A stretch of DNA of 64,000 nucleotides, taken from Pempheris klunzingeri (Eukaryota; Chordata; Actinopteri; Acropomatiformes; Pempheridae). Of the stretch, positions 1 through 13,199 are shown in pieces (within the stretch, counting starts at the first letter, position 1; each line of letters starts with the position of its first letter). The stretch covers positions 23,701,328-23,765,327 of the forward strand of contig NC_092019.1 of the NCBI RefSeq assembly GCF_042242105.1, read 5' to 3'. The position numbers were made by a program, and so were the translations under genes. The notes under the pieces were generated by a model. It was not told where the DNA came from and made no database searches. It worked only from the letters and a program-made list of their open reading frames with translations.

Positions 1-3000
1 TCTCTTAACCGCTGTCGTCCCTGTGGACCTGCAGAAGTGTCTACCGGGCCACGTCTGCCTGCTTCTCCAAGTGGCCACTGGGGACGGCCAATTAGCAGTT
101 CCCATGGAGAGGCGCTGTGGCCCTAATAAGAGACGGAGGGAGAAGGAGAATCAATTAAACCGGCGCTGACCCCCCAGAAATGACACAGGAAGATCTGTTC
201 CCACTGAACCTCTAAAATGAGACAGCAGTGCGGCTGAATTTTAACTCGCGTCCCGCTGAATCTGACTGGGCTGAATTCAGAAGTCTGCATGAACACAGTT
301 TGGGGGAGAAGGAGAAAGACAAAACAGGCGGTAGTATTAAATTAGTGAAGTGGAAAAGACTTCCAGCTAATGTAGAAAAAGATGGTGACACTTTATCTTT
401 TTAGGTCCGTAATTTCTTACAATAATATTAAATAAATTAGAGGAAACTATGAGAGCCATGAAATACAGTAAGTGTACAGCTGGAGCACTTCTGATGTCCC
501 CTTAACCTGCATGTGTGATTCGACACATGAAGTCCAGTCCCAGGAACTGCATTTAACAAAGCTGTTAATGGGAACGTCTGGCGGCCTAGTGGCTCAGATG
601 TACACCGTATAATTCAGCTTGGTGGCACCAAATGGCATATGAACAACACGCAACTGCCTTAAGCCATTTTGCATGTTATCACAATGTATTTTTTTGCTTT
701 TCGTGCGTCATTTCACACACGTGTGCACATGCACAGGAGGTCGGCGTGGCTGGATGCTCAAACACAGGACCGTTACGGTTCGTTTCCCGTGTGAAGCACT
801 GACGTTTCAGCTGATATAACTTATGTAATGTAACTTCACTTCACTTCGGTAATTATCATACTTATTTTAACCCAAACCATCATCTTTTCCTAACCTTAAC
901 CAAGCACTTTTGGTGCCTAAAACGGAATTGCAAAAATCATCCGAAATGTTTCTCAGGTAGCTTCATAGTGTAAGTTTGTATGTTTATAATCGCTAACTTG
1001 ATAACAAGAATGAGAACAGCGTTAAATGACACACAAAATGGTTCAAGTGCATTGACGTGACACCCGAGATGTGGCGTGCTATTTATTCGCCATCCCATGA
1101 GATCACGTTGTGTATTTTCAACATTTGCTGCCCCCCCGTCCCTATATTTCCTGTGTCAAGACTGTAAGATGAAAAATAAAGCGACAATGACTTTATTTAC
1201 TTACTTTCTGAAGATACTCGCACTTTCAAAGAATGACTACACTTTTTGAAAATGTCATCATTTGAAAATCTCCTCAATTTTCAAAAAAAATGTCTTCACT
1301 TTTTCATTATGTCTATACGTCCAAAAAAAATGCCCCCCCAAAAAATTTCTTAGATAAAGAAATAGTTGATAAATGTCCAGAAGAGACAGTCTGCATTTCA
1401 ATACTCATGCTTGATCGGTGTGTCTGAGCGCGCTCGACTATCATAGAGAGACCGTGTAGGTTCTCATGGCCGTCCATCTGTGCAATTTCAAATGTCACAC
1501 TGGCAGAAACGCTTTTGAGACAGTTATCTGCTCCAGACGGGGCTGCAAGTGGGAGCTTTTGTTTGTTAAAACAAAAATGTCTGACAGAAGGAAGTTTAAT
1601 GTATGAGAGAAAACTTGTAGATATGCGGTGCATTGTGGGTAGCTTCCTCTCATTTATGTTTTGGGAGTCGTCAACAAAGAACCAGCGGAGGCACCTCAGG
1701 AGGGAGGAGAGGATAATGAAAAGTTTGATTATCTGAGTTGCACTCTGTTTTCGACAATAATTCAAAGCAGAAATTAAATTCTGCATACAGTTCTTTTAAT
1801 TTGACTTTAATTAAACAATACTCTATAAATGGTATTTTCAATGACCAAATATTCCCACATAGCCATGCAGCGGGTCCCCAGCCATTAAGGCTGATATACA
1901 GTCGCTCTCAGGGGGCAGGACTGGAGTCTGATTCGCAGGAATGACAGCTGATGACTTCAAAAAGTTAATTAACTTTTCAATTAGGACTGCATCTGACACT
2001 GCAGTTGTGTCTGCTGTAGAGCAACTAGACCGCTGTTCAGGGAGAAAAAGACTTGTGTAATAGGCGGATGCACTTCAGTGTCTTTGAGCACTTGAATAAT
2101 GGTTTGTAATGTGAACATGTGGCATTAAAGAAACTGTACTGTTTGAATTCTGTTACTAGATCATTGCTATCGTTACGTTCGTGCGGATGATGTGTTTTCA
2201 CTCCATAAATATACATGTGTATTTGTATGGAAGCACTAAATGCTGCTGTAATTTTACCATTTCTATATGCGCCCATAATGTCTAACTATTGTTGAATTTG
2301 CAATAATCACTTGTGCTCTGTTGGAAAACTTTTACTTAAAGGTGCATCAAGGTGCACATTTTGTAAAACTGATTCATTTGAGAAGATTTTGAATGAATCT
2401 TTATTTTCTCTCCTAAAAAATGAGCATCACTGTCAAGTACAAAGGTACAATTTAATAGAATCTAATGCAGACCGTTAAAGAGGTGTGTGGATGACTGAAA
2501 CAAGCTGTCCTGCACACTGTCAACCCAAAAAGCTTTAAAGAAGCAGCATATTTCTTTAGCATTCTTTCATTATGTAAAAAACAAATGCACATGTATTATT
2601 TTAACGCTGACAGTTTATTTAACCCCCCCCCTATTTGGCTTGATAAATTGTGTGTAAAACACGATAATGCAGATGTAAGCGGATATACATTTTAAAGTGT
2701 TAATTAATATAGAAACAGTTATTCTCAGAAGAAGCACATGAGCATTTAATGAGTGTTTGATAACAGTATAACAGCTGTAATCATATTTAATGATATGATT
2801 ATGAACAAATCCTAACAGTGTGTTATAAAACCTTTATACACACGTACGAGGGAAGGCAGTTTAACACCTTTCAATGCCCACACGTAGAAATAGGACTTAA
2901 AATGAGTGAAGCAGATGAAACACAAGTTCACATTCATAAACTTGTTTTTGACAAAAAAAACCCCAAAAACTTCCAACAGAGCTTTCAGCTGCATGTCATG

Positions 3001-3150
3001 GCCTTCATCAGCAGACAGAATTTACCATGAAGAGAAAAGAAGTATCGATGAATAAAAACCACTTAGCTAATAAATATAAGAGATACATATTTTTTCATTA
3101 CATTTTAAATTATTACAACTATGAAGTTATGGTTGTGGCCAAATAATCAT
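1..3150. other. Gene-free stretch, left edge
   Basis: No exon with a recognisable protein and convincing splice sites was found on either strand; the longest open frames here are short and have no family signature. The DNA is AT-rich with homopolymer runs. A degenerate dispersed repeat lies at about 808-915 and is listed separately. This may be distal regulatory DNA or intron of a gene beyond the left edge. Confidence 0.5.
808..915 (+). repeat. Dispersed teleost repeat fragment, copy 1
   Basis: The stretch ends in a run of the form TTTTAACCCAAACC, then CCTAACCTTAACCAAG and TTTTGGTGCCTAAAAC. Closely similar text recurs near 9510-9545 and 44640-44760 in this window, which shows a dispersed repeat family. 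The family name is not known to me. Confidence 0.45.
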
Positions 3151-3159
3151 TAATGATAA

Positions 3160-3760
3160 TTTAGCAATTGTCTTCACAGTGTGTCACAGTGTGTTTTAAC
3201 GTCTTATGACCCATTTATTAATTTTCTGTACAAATAATTAATAGGAGGGAGCATCAAAACTGCTCGCTGCATATTCTCCTCGTGTCTGATGCGTCCTTCG
3301 GGTTATCACATCATATATCCTCACCATTTGCTTACAGCGTCCCTCTTCTTGAATGCAATGTTTTCAATTAGTGCATTATTCCACAATTTTCGGCTAATAT
3401 TAAGGCGTGTGCCGGCTCTAATTGAAGTGGCTTGGTGGCTTGTGTGCACTGACGTGGGGACAATGTGCGAGCGCGGCGCTACTCATTAGCCCGACGGTGC
3501 CTTACACCTGGGGTTCATTCAGAGCACGGGTCACAGGGCACAGGAATTTGTACGGTAATTATTGACAAGCAGATGTTATAAAATCATTTATGGTAATGCA
3601 ATCATAATAAATGGGCTTTGTGTTGCCGGGCAGATGAGCGGAGGGGGAGAAAGTTTATGTGAGAAGGAGAGAAAGGAGGGACATTCACACCAAGCTGCTG
3701 CGGTGATTGCATTAAGGCCTATGTGGACGGAGTAAAGAACACCTGCGTGTAGCGGACACA
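3160..3760. other. Candidate conserved non-coding element
   Basis: AT-rich blocks with many TAAT cores, such as TAATTATTGACA near 3560, alternate with a more balanced block at 3400-3530 and contain almost no simple repeat. That texture is typical of conserved enhancers near developmental genes. There is no protein frame of note. This is a judgement from composition only; no alignment was possible. Confidence 0.25.
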
Positions 3761-4658
3761 TGGACACACATATATATATATACATACATCAGTTCAGACT
3801 TTTTGAATGAAAAAGAATAGAGAACAGAGCTGCTTTAATATCAGTGTCTTTGTTGCAAAATCAAAATGGGAAAAATAGCAACAATTTAGGAAAGACACAT
3901 TATTATTATTTCTTCTGTAAAGGAGCCTGATGCCATGTTATGTTGTTAAAATAGCATTTTCCTGATGTCTGCAGACCAACGGGCCCACTTCAAATGAGTG
4001 TTTAGGTATTTTGCTGCATGTCTAGCTGCTTTTGATCACAACACCATCATTTAATTATAAAAATAACCTTTATCCTCAGCGTGAGGAGGCTCCTCACAAA
4101 TAAAATATTAGGAACTAAAAGGGGGGGAAAGCTAGGTGTCTTTACATATATTGTCATTTGCTATAAGACACCCTATCTGTCTCTCGAAATGTGTCAGGAA
4201 TTACCGCCAATTCCAAAAACATGCATTAGCCCCCACCTTAGGTGCAATAGTTCCTTTTACAGCGGGCAAATATCGCAGCGAAACACGGCTGTGCGAGGCA
4301 GCTAACCTGGCAGCTGGCGGAGAATAACCCTGCACAGGAAGAAAGCAACCATGTTATCATGCACACACATGTGGCCTGGGTAAAGATTAAGCCGTATTCA
4401 TCCCTGGCTGCTTCGCTCTCTCCTGCCTCAGTCCATCACAAGATATGGCAGCCGTTCAGCCAGGAAGCCAGGAGAGGTGCCATGGATTTCACGGCGTTCC
4501 CAAATCAGGCCGTCTGGAGACTCGGGCGAGGTGCTCCACCGCTCTGCAACTCGCCTCAGCTTTCCCACAGATCACAAGCTCTGTACTGACGCCGGGGGTT
4601 TGGAATTTTGTTGGATGGGAACGTTGGTGCTAGCAGAGGCTCCCCTCCACCCACCCTA

Positions 4659-4702
<44 letters not shown>

Positions 4703-5690
4703 ACGTAGCCTGAGTACAATCCCTTGTTGTGTGCATGGAATTGGGAATCATCTGCTGATTCATGATTTCTGAGGACCATTGTTCAACAGCGTGTTAATAT
4801 TTTCTGGGAGTTTTTTTTTTTTTTTTTAAGGGGAGTGGATTTACTTGAATGAAAGACAGAGTGTAAGAAAGAAAATGATCATTAAGCATGGAGAAGTGAG
4901 GGATCATTGGATGTCCCTGCTGACATGTACATTATCGCTGAATAGGGCCGGGGGCTCAGAGTGCTGTTGGCCTTGACTTGGGAGAGAGGCTTACACCCCG
5001 AGAGCTACTTAGGGGCCTCTCGGTGCTAAGCCGCTAATAATTCCTGCAGTTCCCTTAAAAAAAGGCGAAACACAAAGGGGGAACAAAGTGATGAATGCGG
5101 GGTGTATGGTAATACACCAGGCCGCGTTCACTGGAGGCTTTTCACTGTGGAGGTGTGAGTGCAGGACCAGCAAGGCGGGTCAACGCTAATAATAATGAAA
5201 AGTATATTCAGCAGCACTTTGCTGAACAGTGGACAAGTGCTGCAACACAGGGAGGGAAAAAAATAGAGACCAATAAGAAAACGTCTCCATCAACATTAAT
5301 GGCTGTAACTAATATTTCACATTTTGGTTTGGGGACATGACTGAAACAATTATGCAAAATAATTGCTGATTTTTTTTTTTTTTTCTTCTGTGGATCAACT
5401 TATAGATTAATTGACTAATTACTTCTGCCCTAATCAACATAAACGTCTGTGTTAACTACTGTTAAATGTATTTTGGATTCGATTTTCGCTAGTATACATT
5501 GCCAAAATTGCCACGAGGAAGAACGTACCAGAGCTCCACAGTAGTCAAACCATTTAAAAAAAAATTTGAAGATGAAGATGCTTAAATTTTGAACAAGAAG
5601 TTTTACGTTTTTATGTGTCATAGAGGCAGAAATCAAAGAGCCGTGAACACGTAGTAACATGCGCACAGTGACAGCGTTGGTGAAAAAGTG
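3761..5690. other. Gene-free stretch with microsatellites
   Basis: No exon is supported. It contains a short (TA)n run near 3770-3782, the (CA)n tract at 4666-4700, and T runs near 4810-4828 and 5371-5384. Open frames in the 4080-4660 block overlap in all phases and have no family signature. Confidence 0.5.
4666..4700. repeat. (CA)n microsatellite
   Basis: A GCGC start is followed by an uninterrupted CA run of about 35 bases ending at GTACGTAG. Confidence 0.95.
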
Positions 5691-5699
5691 AACACTGAA

Positions 5700-6420
5700 A
5701 TTCTGCTCATTTGCACCAGCTGTTAGGTGACAGAATCATCTTCCCCATCGAGGGTGTTTGCCACCAAAAAAAAAGACGAATGTTTTGAGCAGTTCTCACA
5801 GGTTGTTCCAGCCAAAGAAATAAGATTTGCTCTTATGAATTTGTGGCATGAACTTCGGCGACAGAGTCTCATTGTGTGGTCTAAACTTTTTAATGGAACC
5901 AAATGAAAACAAAAGGCACTCTGTGTCGCCTTGAGAGAGCTCAGAAGTGATGCCAGAGGAGCCAGGTAATCACAATGGTGTATCCAGGCATAAACGATTA
6001 GCTTACCCATCTGAATATTCAAGGTGATGCCCGAGCCATTTGTGTTGTGCTTCCTACATCCTCGCTTCAGCACACACAGATGAGGGGGGCCGCGGAGCTG
6101 CGGCGGCAAATCCAAAGTGATTTCCCTGTGTCAGTAATTTTTTATTTTCGAAAAAGCCACTGGTGCAGTGTATTAGTCGTAATTTATGTTTATCATCGCT
6201 TGTACCCCGACTGACTTCAACAAACCGTTTAACACTCCAAGCATATGTGCATATGGCTGCTCTAATAGCTATTCTGCATGGAGGAGCACTTTAAAGACTC
6301 TAAATCATTTCTTTGGACAAACACTAATGAATTATGTCACCACAAGTGCAATGCAAAAGTGCAGGGGAACCAGTGGTAATTATTGGAAGGCTCGGAGATT
6401 TTAATTATGAGGAGTGGGCT
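5700..6420. other. Candidate conserved non-coding element
   Basis: This is a complex, repeat-poor block with palindromic ATATGTGCATATGG near 6242-6255, TAATTATTGG near 6377 and TTTAATTATGAGG near 6400. A 130-codon frame on the minus strand (5723-6115) crosses it but has no recognisable domain, and its composition looks accidental. It may be an enhancer of the flanking developmental locus. This is based on composition only. Confidence 0.25.
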
Positions 6421-7225
6421 CCTTTAAAGTGTAACTAACAGGATTCAGACGGAGGGCAACGCTGGGACACGTCACTCATTAGATCCTCTGACGGAGAAGG
6501 GAAAGAGGACGGATGAGAGTGTGGAGAGTTTCATCGGCGTGGTTCAACAAAGTGACGTTTACTCCCCAAAAAAAAAAAATTGGGAAAACAAATCATTTTA
6601 AAGGAGAGATCTCTCTCACTTTAAGATATTCGGTCTGAAGCGATGCATTTTAAACAGAAATGACCATGTGACGTTTTGGAAATGAGCTCTCCGGGAGCGT
6701 TTTGGATTTCTTCACGCGTTTGTTCACGAGTGTGTTTCTCAGAGGTAAAAAAAGTCAAATACTGAGGCGAAGCCACACTGCTCCGTGTCATGAATTAGTC
6801 AAGTATTTTATTTGTTTCTCACATGCGCCAAGGCCTCGTGTCTCTGGCTCAACAACAGTTTAAGCATCCTCTTGTATGTAGTGTTTAATAAATCATTAGC
6901 TTTTCCTCCAGTCTGAGCCCACCGGTGCCCTCTGCTACGCAAATAAACAACAAACTTTTTGGATGAAACACGAGAAGAAGAAAAAAAAAAAACACACACA
7001 CACACACACCTCCGCAGCAGACATGTTAATGTGTTCCATTATTGCACGTGGACAGATTTATGCTGCTTTTAACGCTTCTTCTCTTAGCTTTCTGGAAATA
7101 GTTACCTGTCTGTCAGGTAGCGTGCTCGCCACATTAAATTCTTCTGTAACTTCGCCTCTTAATTTGTAATCATATTTGCAGACGTTTTGTGAAGTTTGTT
7201 TATGAAGCCGGTGACAGCTCTGAAG
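6421..7225. other. Gene-free stretch
   Basis: Nothing gene-like is seen on either strand. It holds an A run at 6569-6580 and a short A-rich/(CA)n tract around 6975-7009. Confidence 0.5.
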
Positions 7226-7229
7226 GCTC

Positions 7230-7720
7230 TCCTCGCCACGCGATGTCTATTTACGTTTGAATACGTAAGCAGGACCATTATGAATGTCCTGAAATCAGAT
7301 TTATTCCAGTAAAAATATCCTCATTCCAAATCATTAAAAAATGGCAACAAGCTGTGTTTTTTTTTTTTTTTTTTTTTTTCACACAAAAAATAGCTGAAAT
7401 ATGGCATGTGAGAAATGTGCAAGGTGGCCGTCTTACAGAAGGTGTAGAGGTGGGATAAATTTAATTACAGCTTCAAATATTCATTTGGCAAATATATCAA
7501 GGTTGGAAACACAGGCCCAGAAATGGCAAGCCAGCCTGGCAGCCGCTCACAATAGCGGATGGCAAATGACAGTAATCCATGAAAAGAGACCAGACATTTA
7601 TAGAATTTATAGAGAAGGACTCGCCATCCCAGATCTCTGATGTTTGTGGGATTTGCTCATTGGCATGTTAAATGTAGGGAAATATATATAATAATCCCAA
7701 CCTGTTTTTCCTTCCACTAC
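7230..7720. other. Candidate conserved non-coding element
   Basis: After a T run at 7357-7379, the block 7390-7650 is complex and non-repetitive. It contains homeodomain-like cores (TTTAATTACAGC near 7458) and stays open for 79 codons in one plus-strand frame (7401-7640) without any known domain or splice context. Its texture resembles deeply conserved enhancers. This is inference from base pattern only. Confidence 0.3.
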
Positions 7721-8526
7721 TTTAGCTGCTATTTTCCCAAATTGATTTAAGTTAATTATTGAGCCGCATGTGAGAACACATTTTACACCGACTTACCTGA
7801 CTTTTTTATTTCCTAACCAACATGAAGTAATCTTAATATTCATGCTGCATGAAGGTCGCTTTGTTCATTTGAGTTGTACTTTGAGGAGAGAATGTTTTAT
7901 AGGAAAGTGTTACTTCAGTGTAATGAACACAGAATCATGCCGATGCTTTCAAAGGTAGTTATTTCGGTTGAGGCACGAGCGAGCCATCTTCTCCGTGTCT
8001 CTTTTCCTCGGAGGCCTCAGATGGTCACTCGACACAGTCGCACGAAGCAGGAAACGTAACACGTGAGCCTCGCTGCTCTCTGATCTAACACGCTTCGCTG
8101 TCTCGTCTCCAGCTGTGCAACGGGTTGTAGCGGCAGCACCAGCACGGCGCCGGGTGAAGGTACACCAAGGCGCTTCCTCTTCCTGTGACAGCGAGCGAAG
8201 GCGGCCTACTTTGCCTCTGTTATCGCGCTTTGCCCTGCGTAGGCTTGATTTAATCAGCAGCGTTGGGGTGGGGGGGTTAAGGGGGGAATGAGCCTGCCTC
8301 ACCTTCCCGAGCCTGGAGCCGGAGGAGAGCACGGGGGCGGCGAGTGGTTCTCCGAAGACCACACAGTCACAGAGAGTCCCGGTGTCGATGCCAAACAACT
8401 CCCCAACGCCGTCCCCTCCTCCCAGCGACTGACAGATTAGAGGAGATCAAACCTCACCCACCTCGCTTCCACCTCCAGGGGGCTCCCTCTCCGATGCTGC
8501 TGTGGCCCCGAGCAGAAATCACTCTC

Positions 8527-8544
8527 GGGGGGGGGGGGGGGGGG
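8527..8544. repeat. Poly(G) run of 18
   Basis: An uninterrupted run of 18 G follows CACTCTC. Such runs are prone to length error in assembly and can form quadruplexes. Confidence 0.9.
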
Positions 8545-10199
8545 AGAACGCTGGTGCTCAGCTGCTGGTTTGGATGAGCTTTAATAACTAAACAGGCACA
8601 AAACAGTTAAGTCGAAGGTGGAAGCTGACACTGACCTACATTGCCAAAGCCACAAGCCATTTCCAGTTTACACCTTTGCTGCAAGCGTCATTGTATTTTC
8701 ATAGTATGGGCACACAGTGACTGTAGAGTTCTGAGATGTGAAGTAAGCTGATGGAAGCTCCATTTTAACAAACAAATAAAAAAAAAAACAGACAGGAAAC
8801 TGTTTGTTCCTTCTTGCTGACCAGTGTGAGACAATAGCGAGCGAACCTAAAGGCGAGCTCGTGATTTTTAACGAATTACATTGTGCAAGAAATCAACGTA
8901 CAGTACGCCTCCTATGCTGTGACACGGGAAGTGATGCGTTTTTGTGTTAATAGCAACCTTTGGGATGAAAAAAGAATCATGAGACGGTCCTCCCATGAAG
9001 CACTACCGTGCATCAGTTATGTCAGCGAGTGCCGCGAAATGCGTTTACCTTCAAGTGACATGACGGCAGTAAAAGGTGTTATAGATGTATGATGAGTGGA
9101 GTCAGTCAGTGGACCACTTTGTGAAAGCACCATTATCGTTCCCTCACACTAACCATTATTATTATTATTGTATTATTTGAAGTTTACCGACATTATCTCC
9201 TGGATGTGACGTCATAACATCCACATCAGGCTGTGCAGTGAGATGTGTCTCCTGAATTTGTTCCCGAAAACCTGTCAAAACTTTCATTTACACTCGCCAA
9301 TGAAGCCTCCCTAATTCTCGACCAGGAAAGAGGCGGAAAAAGGCGTAGAGAGGACAATAAGCCTTGCAAAAAAAAAAAAAAAAGGACTAACATCATCGAG
9401 ATCTGTGTTTGCCGAAATAGAGGGTAAGTTATGGTGCAGTTTTTAAATGGCAGAATCAGACGGGACCGCAGATGATGAAGGTCCCCACGTGATTCTAATA
9501 GGGCTGAGGGCATTTTTGTGCCTAAACCTAACCAAAGTTTTAACAGTAGTCTCGCCATCATAACAGAGAAGTAAGCAGATTTACTAGGCGACAGTGATTT
9601 GTTGGTGCTTCCTGCTGGTGGGGGTGTCAAACACTTCTGTGTTGTTTGTAGAAGAAGGCCCAGACTAACAACGTGCTGCGCAAGTTTAATTAGGAGGACT
9701 TGTTGGTTATCGTCGTGGCTGAGCATCATCAATTAAACATCATCAACAACAAGAAATAAATATATATATATACAGACAGTAGAGATGCTGGACACAGTGG
9801 TCTGATTGACAAGTGACTGGCACATCAATGGGAGCTTTTACGCTACAGAGAAAGAAAGAGAAGCACGAGCGAGACACGCACGCTGACTTGAAATTGCTGG
9901 TTCGACTTGCAAGTAGTCAAAGCGCCACTTCGCTTGAACCTCCTGACGAACACCTACCTGGACTGTGCGTCTGAATACACTAACAGCAGCGGATGTAGCA
10001 GCTCTTCACACCTTCAGAATCAAAGAGGTGTAAGAACTGACAAAAAGACCCGCGCCCGCAGGCAGGAGCCGAGCCATCAAACGGCCTTCCACCCTCCCGC
10101 TGCAGGAGAACGGTCCGTGTGGAGGTATGGGAGACGCTGGCGGCAGGAGCGGGACGGGCGGGGTGGAGGTGGCAGTGGTGGGGTACTAATCGGGGAGGG

Positions 10200-10478
10200 A
10201 AGGAGGGATGGATGGATGTAGGAGGAGGAGGAGGAGGAGGAGGAGGAAGGGAGGGTTGATAAAGCCAGATCTGTGCCACGGGGCATTTATGGCTGTTGGG
10301 GAGGCAGGGGGACGGGGATAGGGGGAAACGGGTGGGAGGAGGCATTGTCTGCTGTGTCCGCGCGTTTATAGGATTGAGCTCAAGTTTCCTTTGTGTTTCC
10401 ATTTTGTTGAGGGATTATGTTCTTTGAGAGAGTTGTGCAAGCAGGCAGGCACACAGAGTGGAGGCGGAGAGAGACGGG

Positions 10479-10524
<46 letters not shown>

Positions 10525-10690
10525 GGGTGAGGAGAGGGAGGCACGAGGAGGGAGGGAGGATGTCTTTGTTCAAAGCGTTGATCATGAACAAGACAGATAG
10601 CAGAGGGTGTGTGTCTGCATGAGTGTGTGTGTACTAGTGAGTGTGTATCTGTGTGTAATGCCAGGGTGTGTGTGTGTGTCGGAGAGAACA
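10200..10690. repeat. Cluster of purine-rich and GT microsatellites
   Basis: Within 500 bases there are (GGA)n at about 10218-10250, an uninterrupted (GA)n run at 10482-10520, GGGAGGGA-type sequence to 10560, then interrupted (GT)n from 10605 to 10680. Open frames on both strands here are low-complexity artefacts. Confidence 0.85.
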
Positions 10691-11427
10691 TGAGCGAGCG
10701 AAGCAAGATGTCAGGACATGTAACCAGCCATGTAACAATTTAAAATCAATTTGCCTCCCAAGAAGGAATTGCTCTGCGAGACAGTTTTCCCTGCGAGCGT
10801 TTACAGGACTTTCATTCTATCTAAATAGATATCAATTACATAATCGCTTTTCTTCCCTCCGCCCGACTGCAAAGTTTGTCACACCGAGCTGTGGCATAAC
10901 TGCCCCCCCCACCCCCACCCTCCACCTCCCCTCGCATAATGTTTTGTGATTACCTCTGACATTTGCAGTGTTATTGATCAAACAGGGCACAGTCGTAATG
11001 AAGACACAAAAAGCTCTGACTGAGGCAGGGAGGGGTGCGAGGTGGTCGGGGGCGGGGGCGGAGGTGGTGATACTCGTGTCAACTGAAGCAACAGTTTCAC
11101 GTTGGAAGGCACCTCCTTTTTTTTTTTTCCTCCTTTAAAACACGAGTCCCCGGGTCGCATCCCAGACAGTTTTCTCTCATTAATCGATTGGTGATGGATG
11201 AGCGTCTGCGCCTCGCTAGCGATTCCTCCGAAACTCAAAAAGGAAGAAAAAAAAAAAAAGGAAAAGTATCTGGAAGTCTTAACGGGTGATAATCTGAGCG
11301 CTGAAAGTTTTCCAACTCCTCTCATTGAAAAAAAAATACACCCTGGTGTCTTTACCTTGTTCCAACCCCACTGGGTAACCACGCACCCATTGTGTTTTCC
11401 ACAACTTGTTAAAACACCACATGGTAC

Positions 11428-11660
11428 ATTTGCATAGGATAACCAACGTATAGCGAATCATTTGCATGCCTGAAAGTGCACTTGAGTAACCGTAATTACA
11501 CGTGACACCAATTACTCTGTTACTTTGTATTAAATTATAATGGAAAATTCCACTAGAGAATTGGAGCCTAATTGCATCTTAATTTGCATAATTTTGCATA
11601 TTAATCACATCTCAGATGAATAATAAATTTCAGCAGATTTTTTAATTTATGCATAGATAC
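11428..11660. promoter_or_regulatory. Octamer-rich candidate enhancer
   Basis: ATTTGCAT, the POU-factor octamer, occurs perfectly at 11428-11435, 11460-11467 and 11582-11589, with a one-base variant at 11592-11599. TAATTACACG, CCAATTACTC and ATTAATCAC homeodomain-type cores lie between them. The block is repeat-poor and has no coding potential. I infer an enhancer-like element; conservation could not be tested. Confidence 0.35.
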
Positions 11661-13195
11661 AAAAACAAGTTGAAAAATAATTTGTGAGTGAAAAAAAAAA
11701 AATCAGGAACTATTACTTAGAGCATTTGTGCTAATTTCTCTCATTACCCCGCGCTCAAGTCAGAGATATCTGTACTCTTGATCAATAAGCTGCACATTTT
11801 CAAACCGCGAGTTAGCAAAACCTTCAGCAGAGGGAGAAAGAAAAAGAAATTGAGACACATGAATTTTGGAAATATCCATGCATCAATTTTACATAAAACT
11901 TTGAGGCTCTATTTAAAGCTCTTCCCATTGCAGAGATGCCAAACGCATTCTACAGTGATAATTCAAATCACTTTCTGCCTCTCCCTTTTCTCTCTTCTGT
12001 TTTTTTTTTTTTTTTTTTTCTGGTCAACACCTGTGCCTGCTATTGTGTGTGGCTCCCTGCCAGCACAACATCCAATACCTGTAGCCCAGATTAAATTCAA
12101 ATTTACAAAAACAACATTTTTTTCAGATTTAACGTGCCGTCCTCTCCAGCGGAAAGTTGACCAAGTTATTAAGAGAAAAACAAAAAGTACAATCTGCTCT
12201 TTTGAGTCCATTATCGCTTCACCGCTGGAAAGATGGAATCTAAAAAATAAAAAAAAACAACACACGAACAGTTTTTCTATTACGGATATTTTATCAACAC
12301 ACATCATGTGTTACCCTTAAGACAAATAAGCGACCGTCTACTTGTGACTCTGGGTCGTGGCCAGTGCAGCAGAGGGCTGCTGCTTTTTCTTTTCTGATTA
12401 CCTTTTTAGAGAGAACCTTCCCCACGATTTACATGAAAAAAACTAAGATTAGAGGAAAATATGTGCAAAGGTAAACAGGTTGCATCCAAAATCACTCCCT
12501 CCTTCACTCGTTCACCAATCCCTACGTACCAGACCCTCCATAGTGAGCAGTGACGGCTGTAGCGTTACATAAGTGGGATTTTTACATCTGTAAAAGTGCT
12601 GCGGGACTTTTAGCAGAAAGCCTTTTTTTTCCGTTTATTGGGGGAATTTTTGAGCTCAGTATTTAAGTGCAGAAATTTCTTTTCACAATAACGGCCGGTA
12701 AATAGTGAAAGAAAATAAAATGTATTAACACTGTCATAATTATGTGGAGCATGTTTCTGCTTTCATGTCTTATTTGTTTCAGGGGTCCTCGGATTTATTA
12801 CGGGGGGGTTTAACAACCACATTATCGGACGTTTCGTGTGATGTTCCTGCACCGTCATACGTGTTTTCAGACATCCCAATCTGGTTTTCAGAATTCTTTA
12901 AAGCTGCACAGAACATAACATTAGATATTCCAGAGCACCATGTCTTATAGATGAAGATGTCTCATTATTGATAAACCGGGCTCCATACTTACCCCATGCT
13001 CCGGCAGTGACCTGCCTCAAACGCTCTGGAGGTTTGCTCAGCACGACATCTTCATCCCTGTCGGCGGATGCCACCTCAGCTGTGGACAACAGTGCCTTTC
13101 AGTGGCGCAACAGAGGAAAAGAGCTCAAACGAACACACGCCGGCTGCGGCTCACACGCCGTCTCCATGACTCTCAATCACATTTCTGTGTAAGAC
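11661..13195. other. Gene-free stretch
   Basis: No exon is supported. A run of about 20 T lies near 12000-12020 and A-rich runs near 11690 and 12250. A 180-codon frame on the plus strand (11778-12320) spans the T run and has no domain, so I treat it as accidental. Confidence 0.5.
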
Positions 13196-13199
13196 TCTC

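Larger units (their letters stand above)
7721..11425. other. Gene-free stretch, GC-rich patch and simple repeats
   Basis: No supported exon. A GC-rich patch at 8080-8420 keeps a 149-codon frame open on the minus strand (7949-8398), but it has no domain, and other phases are open too. Simple repeats are dense: G run at 8527-8544, A run near 9367-9383, (GGA)n near 10218-10250, (GA)n at 10482-10520, and GT-rich sequence at 10605-10680. A fragment of the dispersed repeat with the text GTGCCTAAACCTAACC lies near 9519-9535. Confidence 0.5.

Noticed and set aside
5723-6115. 130-codon minus-strand frame
   Set aside because: No family resemblance; the block looks more like non-coding regulatory DNA.
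7949-8398. 149-codon minus-strand frame in a GC-rich patch
   Set aside because: No domain, no splice context, and other phases are open as well, so it is compositional.
9907-10706. Several overlapping frames on both strands
   Set aside because: They translate (GGA)n, (GA)n and (GT)n tracts into Pro, Ser, Glu/Arg or Cys/Val runs.
11778-12320. 180-codon plus-strand frame
   Set aside because: It runs through a poly(T) stretch giving a Phe run and has no domain or supporting splice sites.
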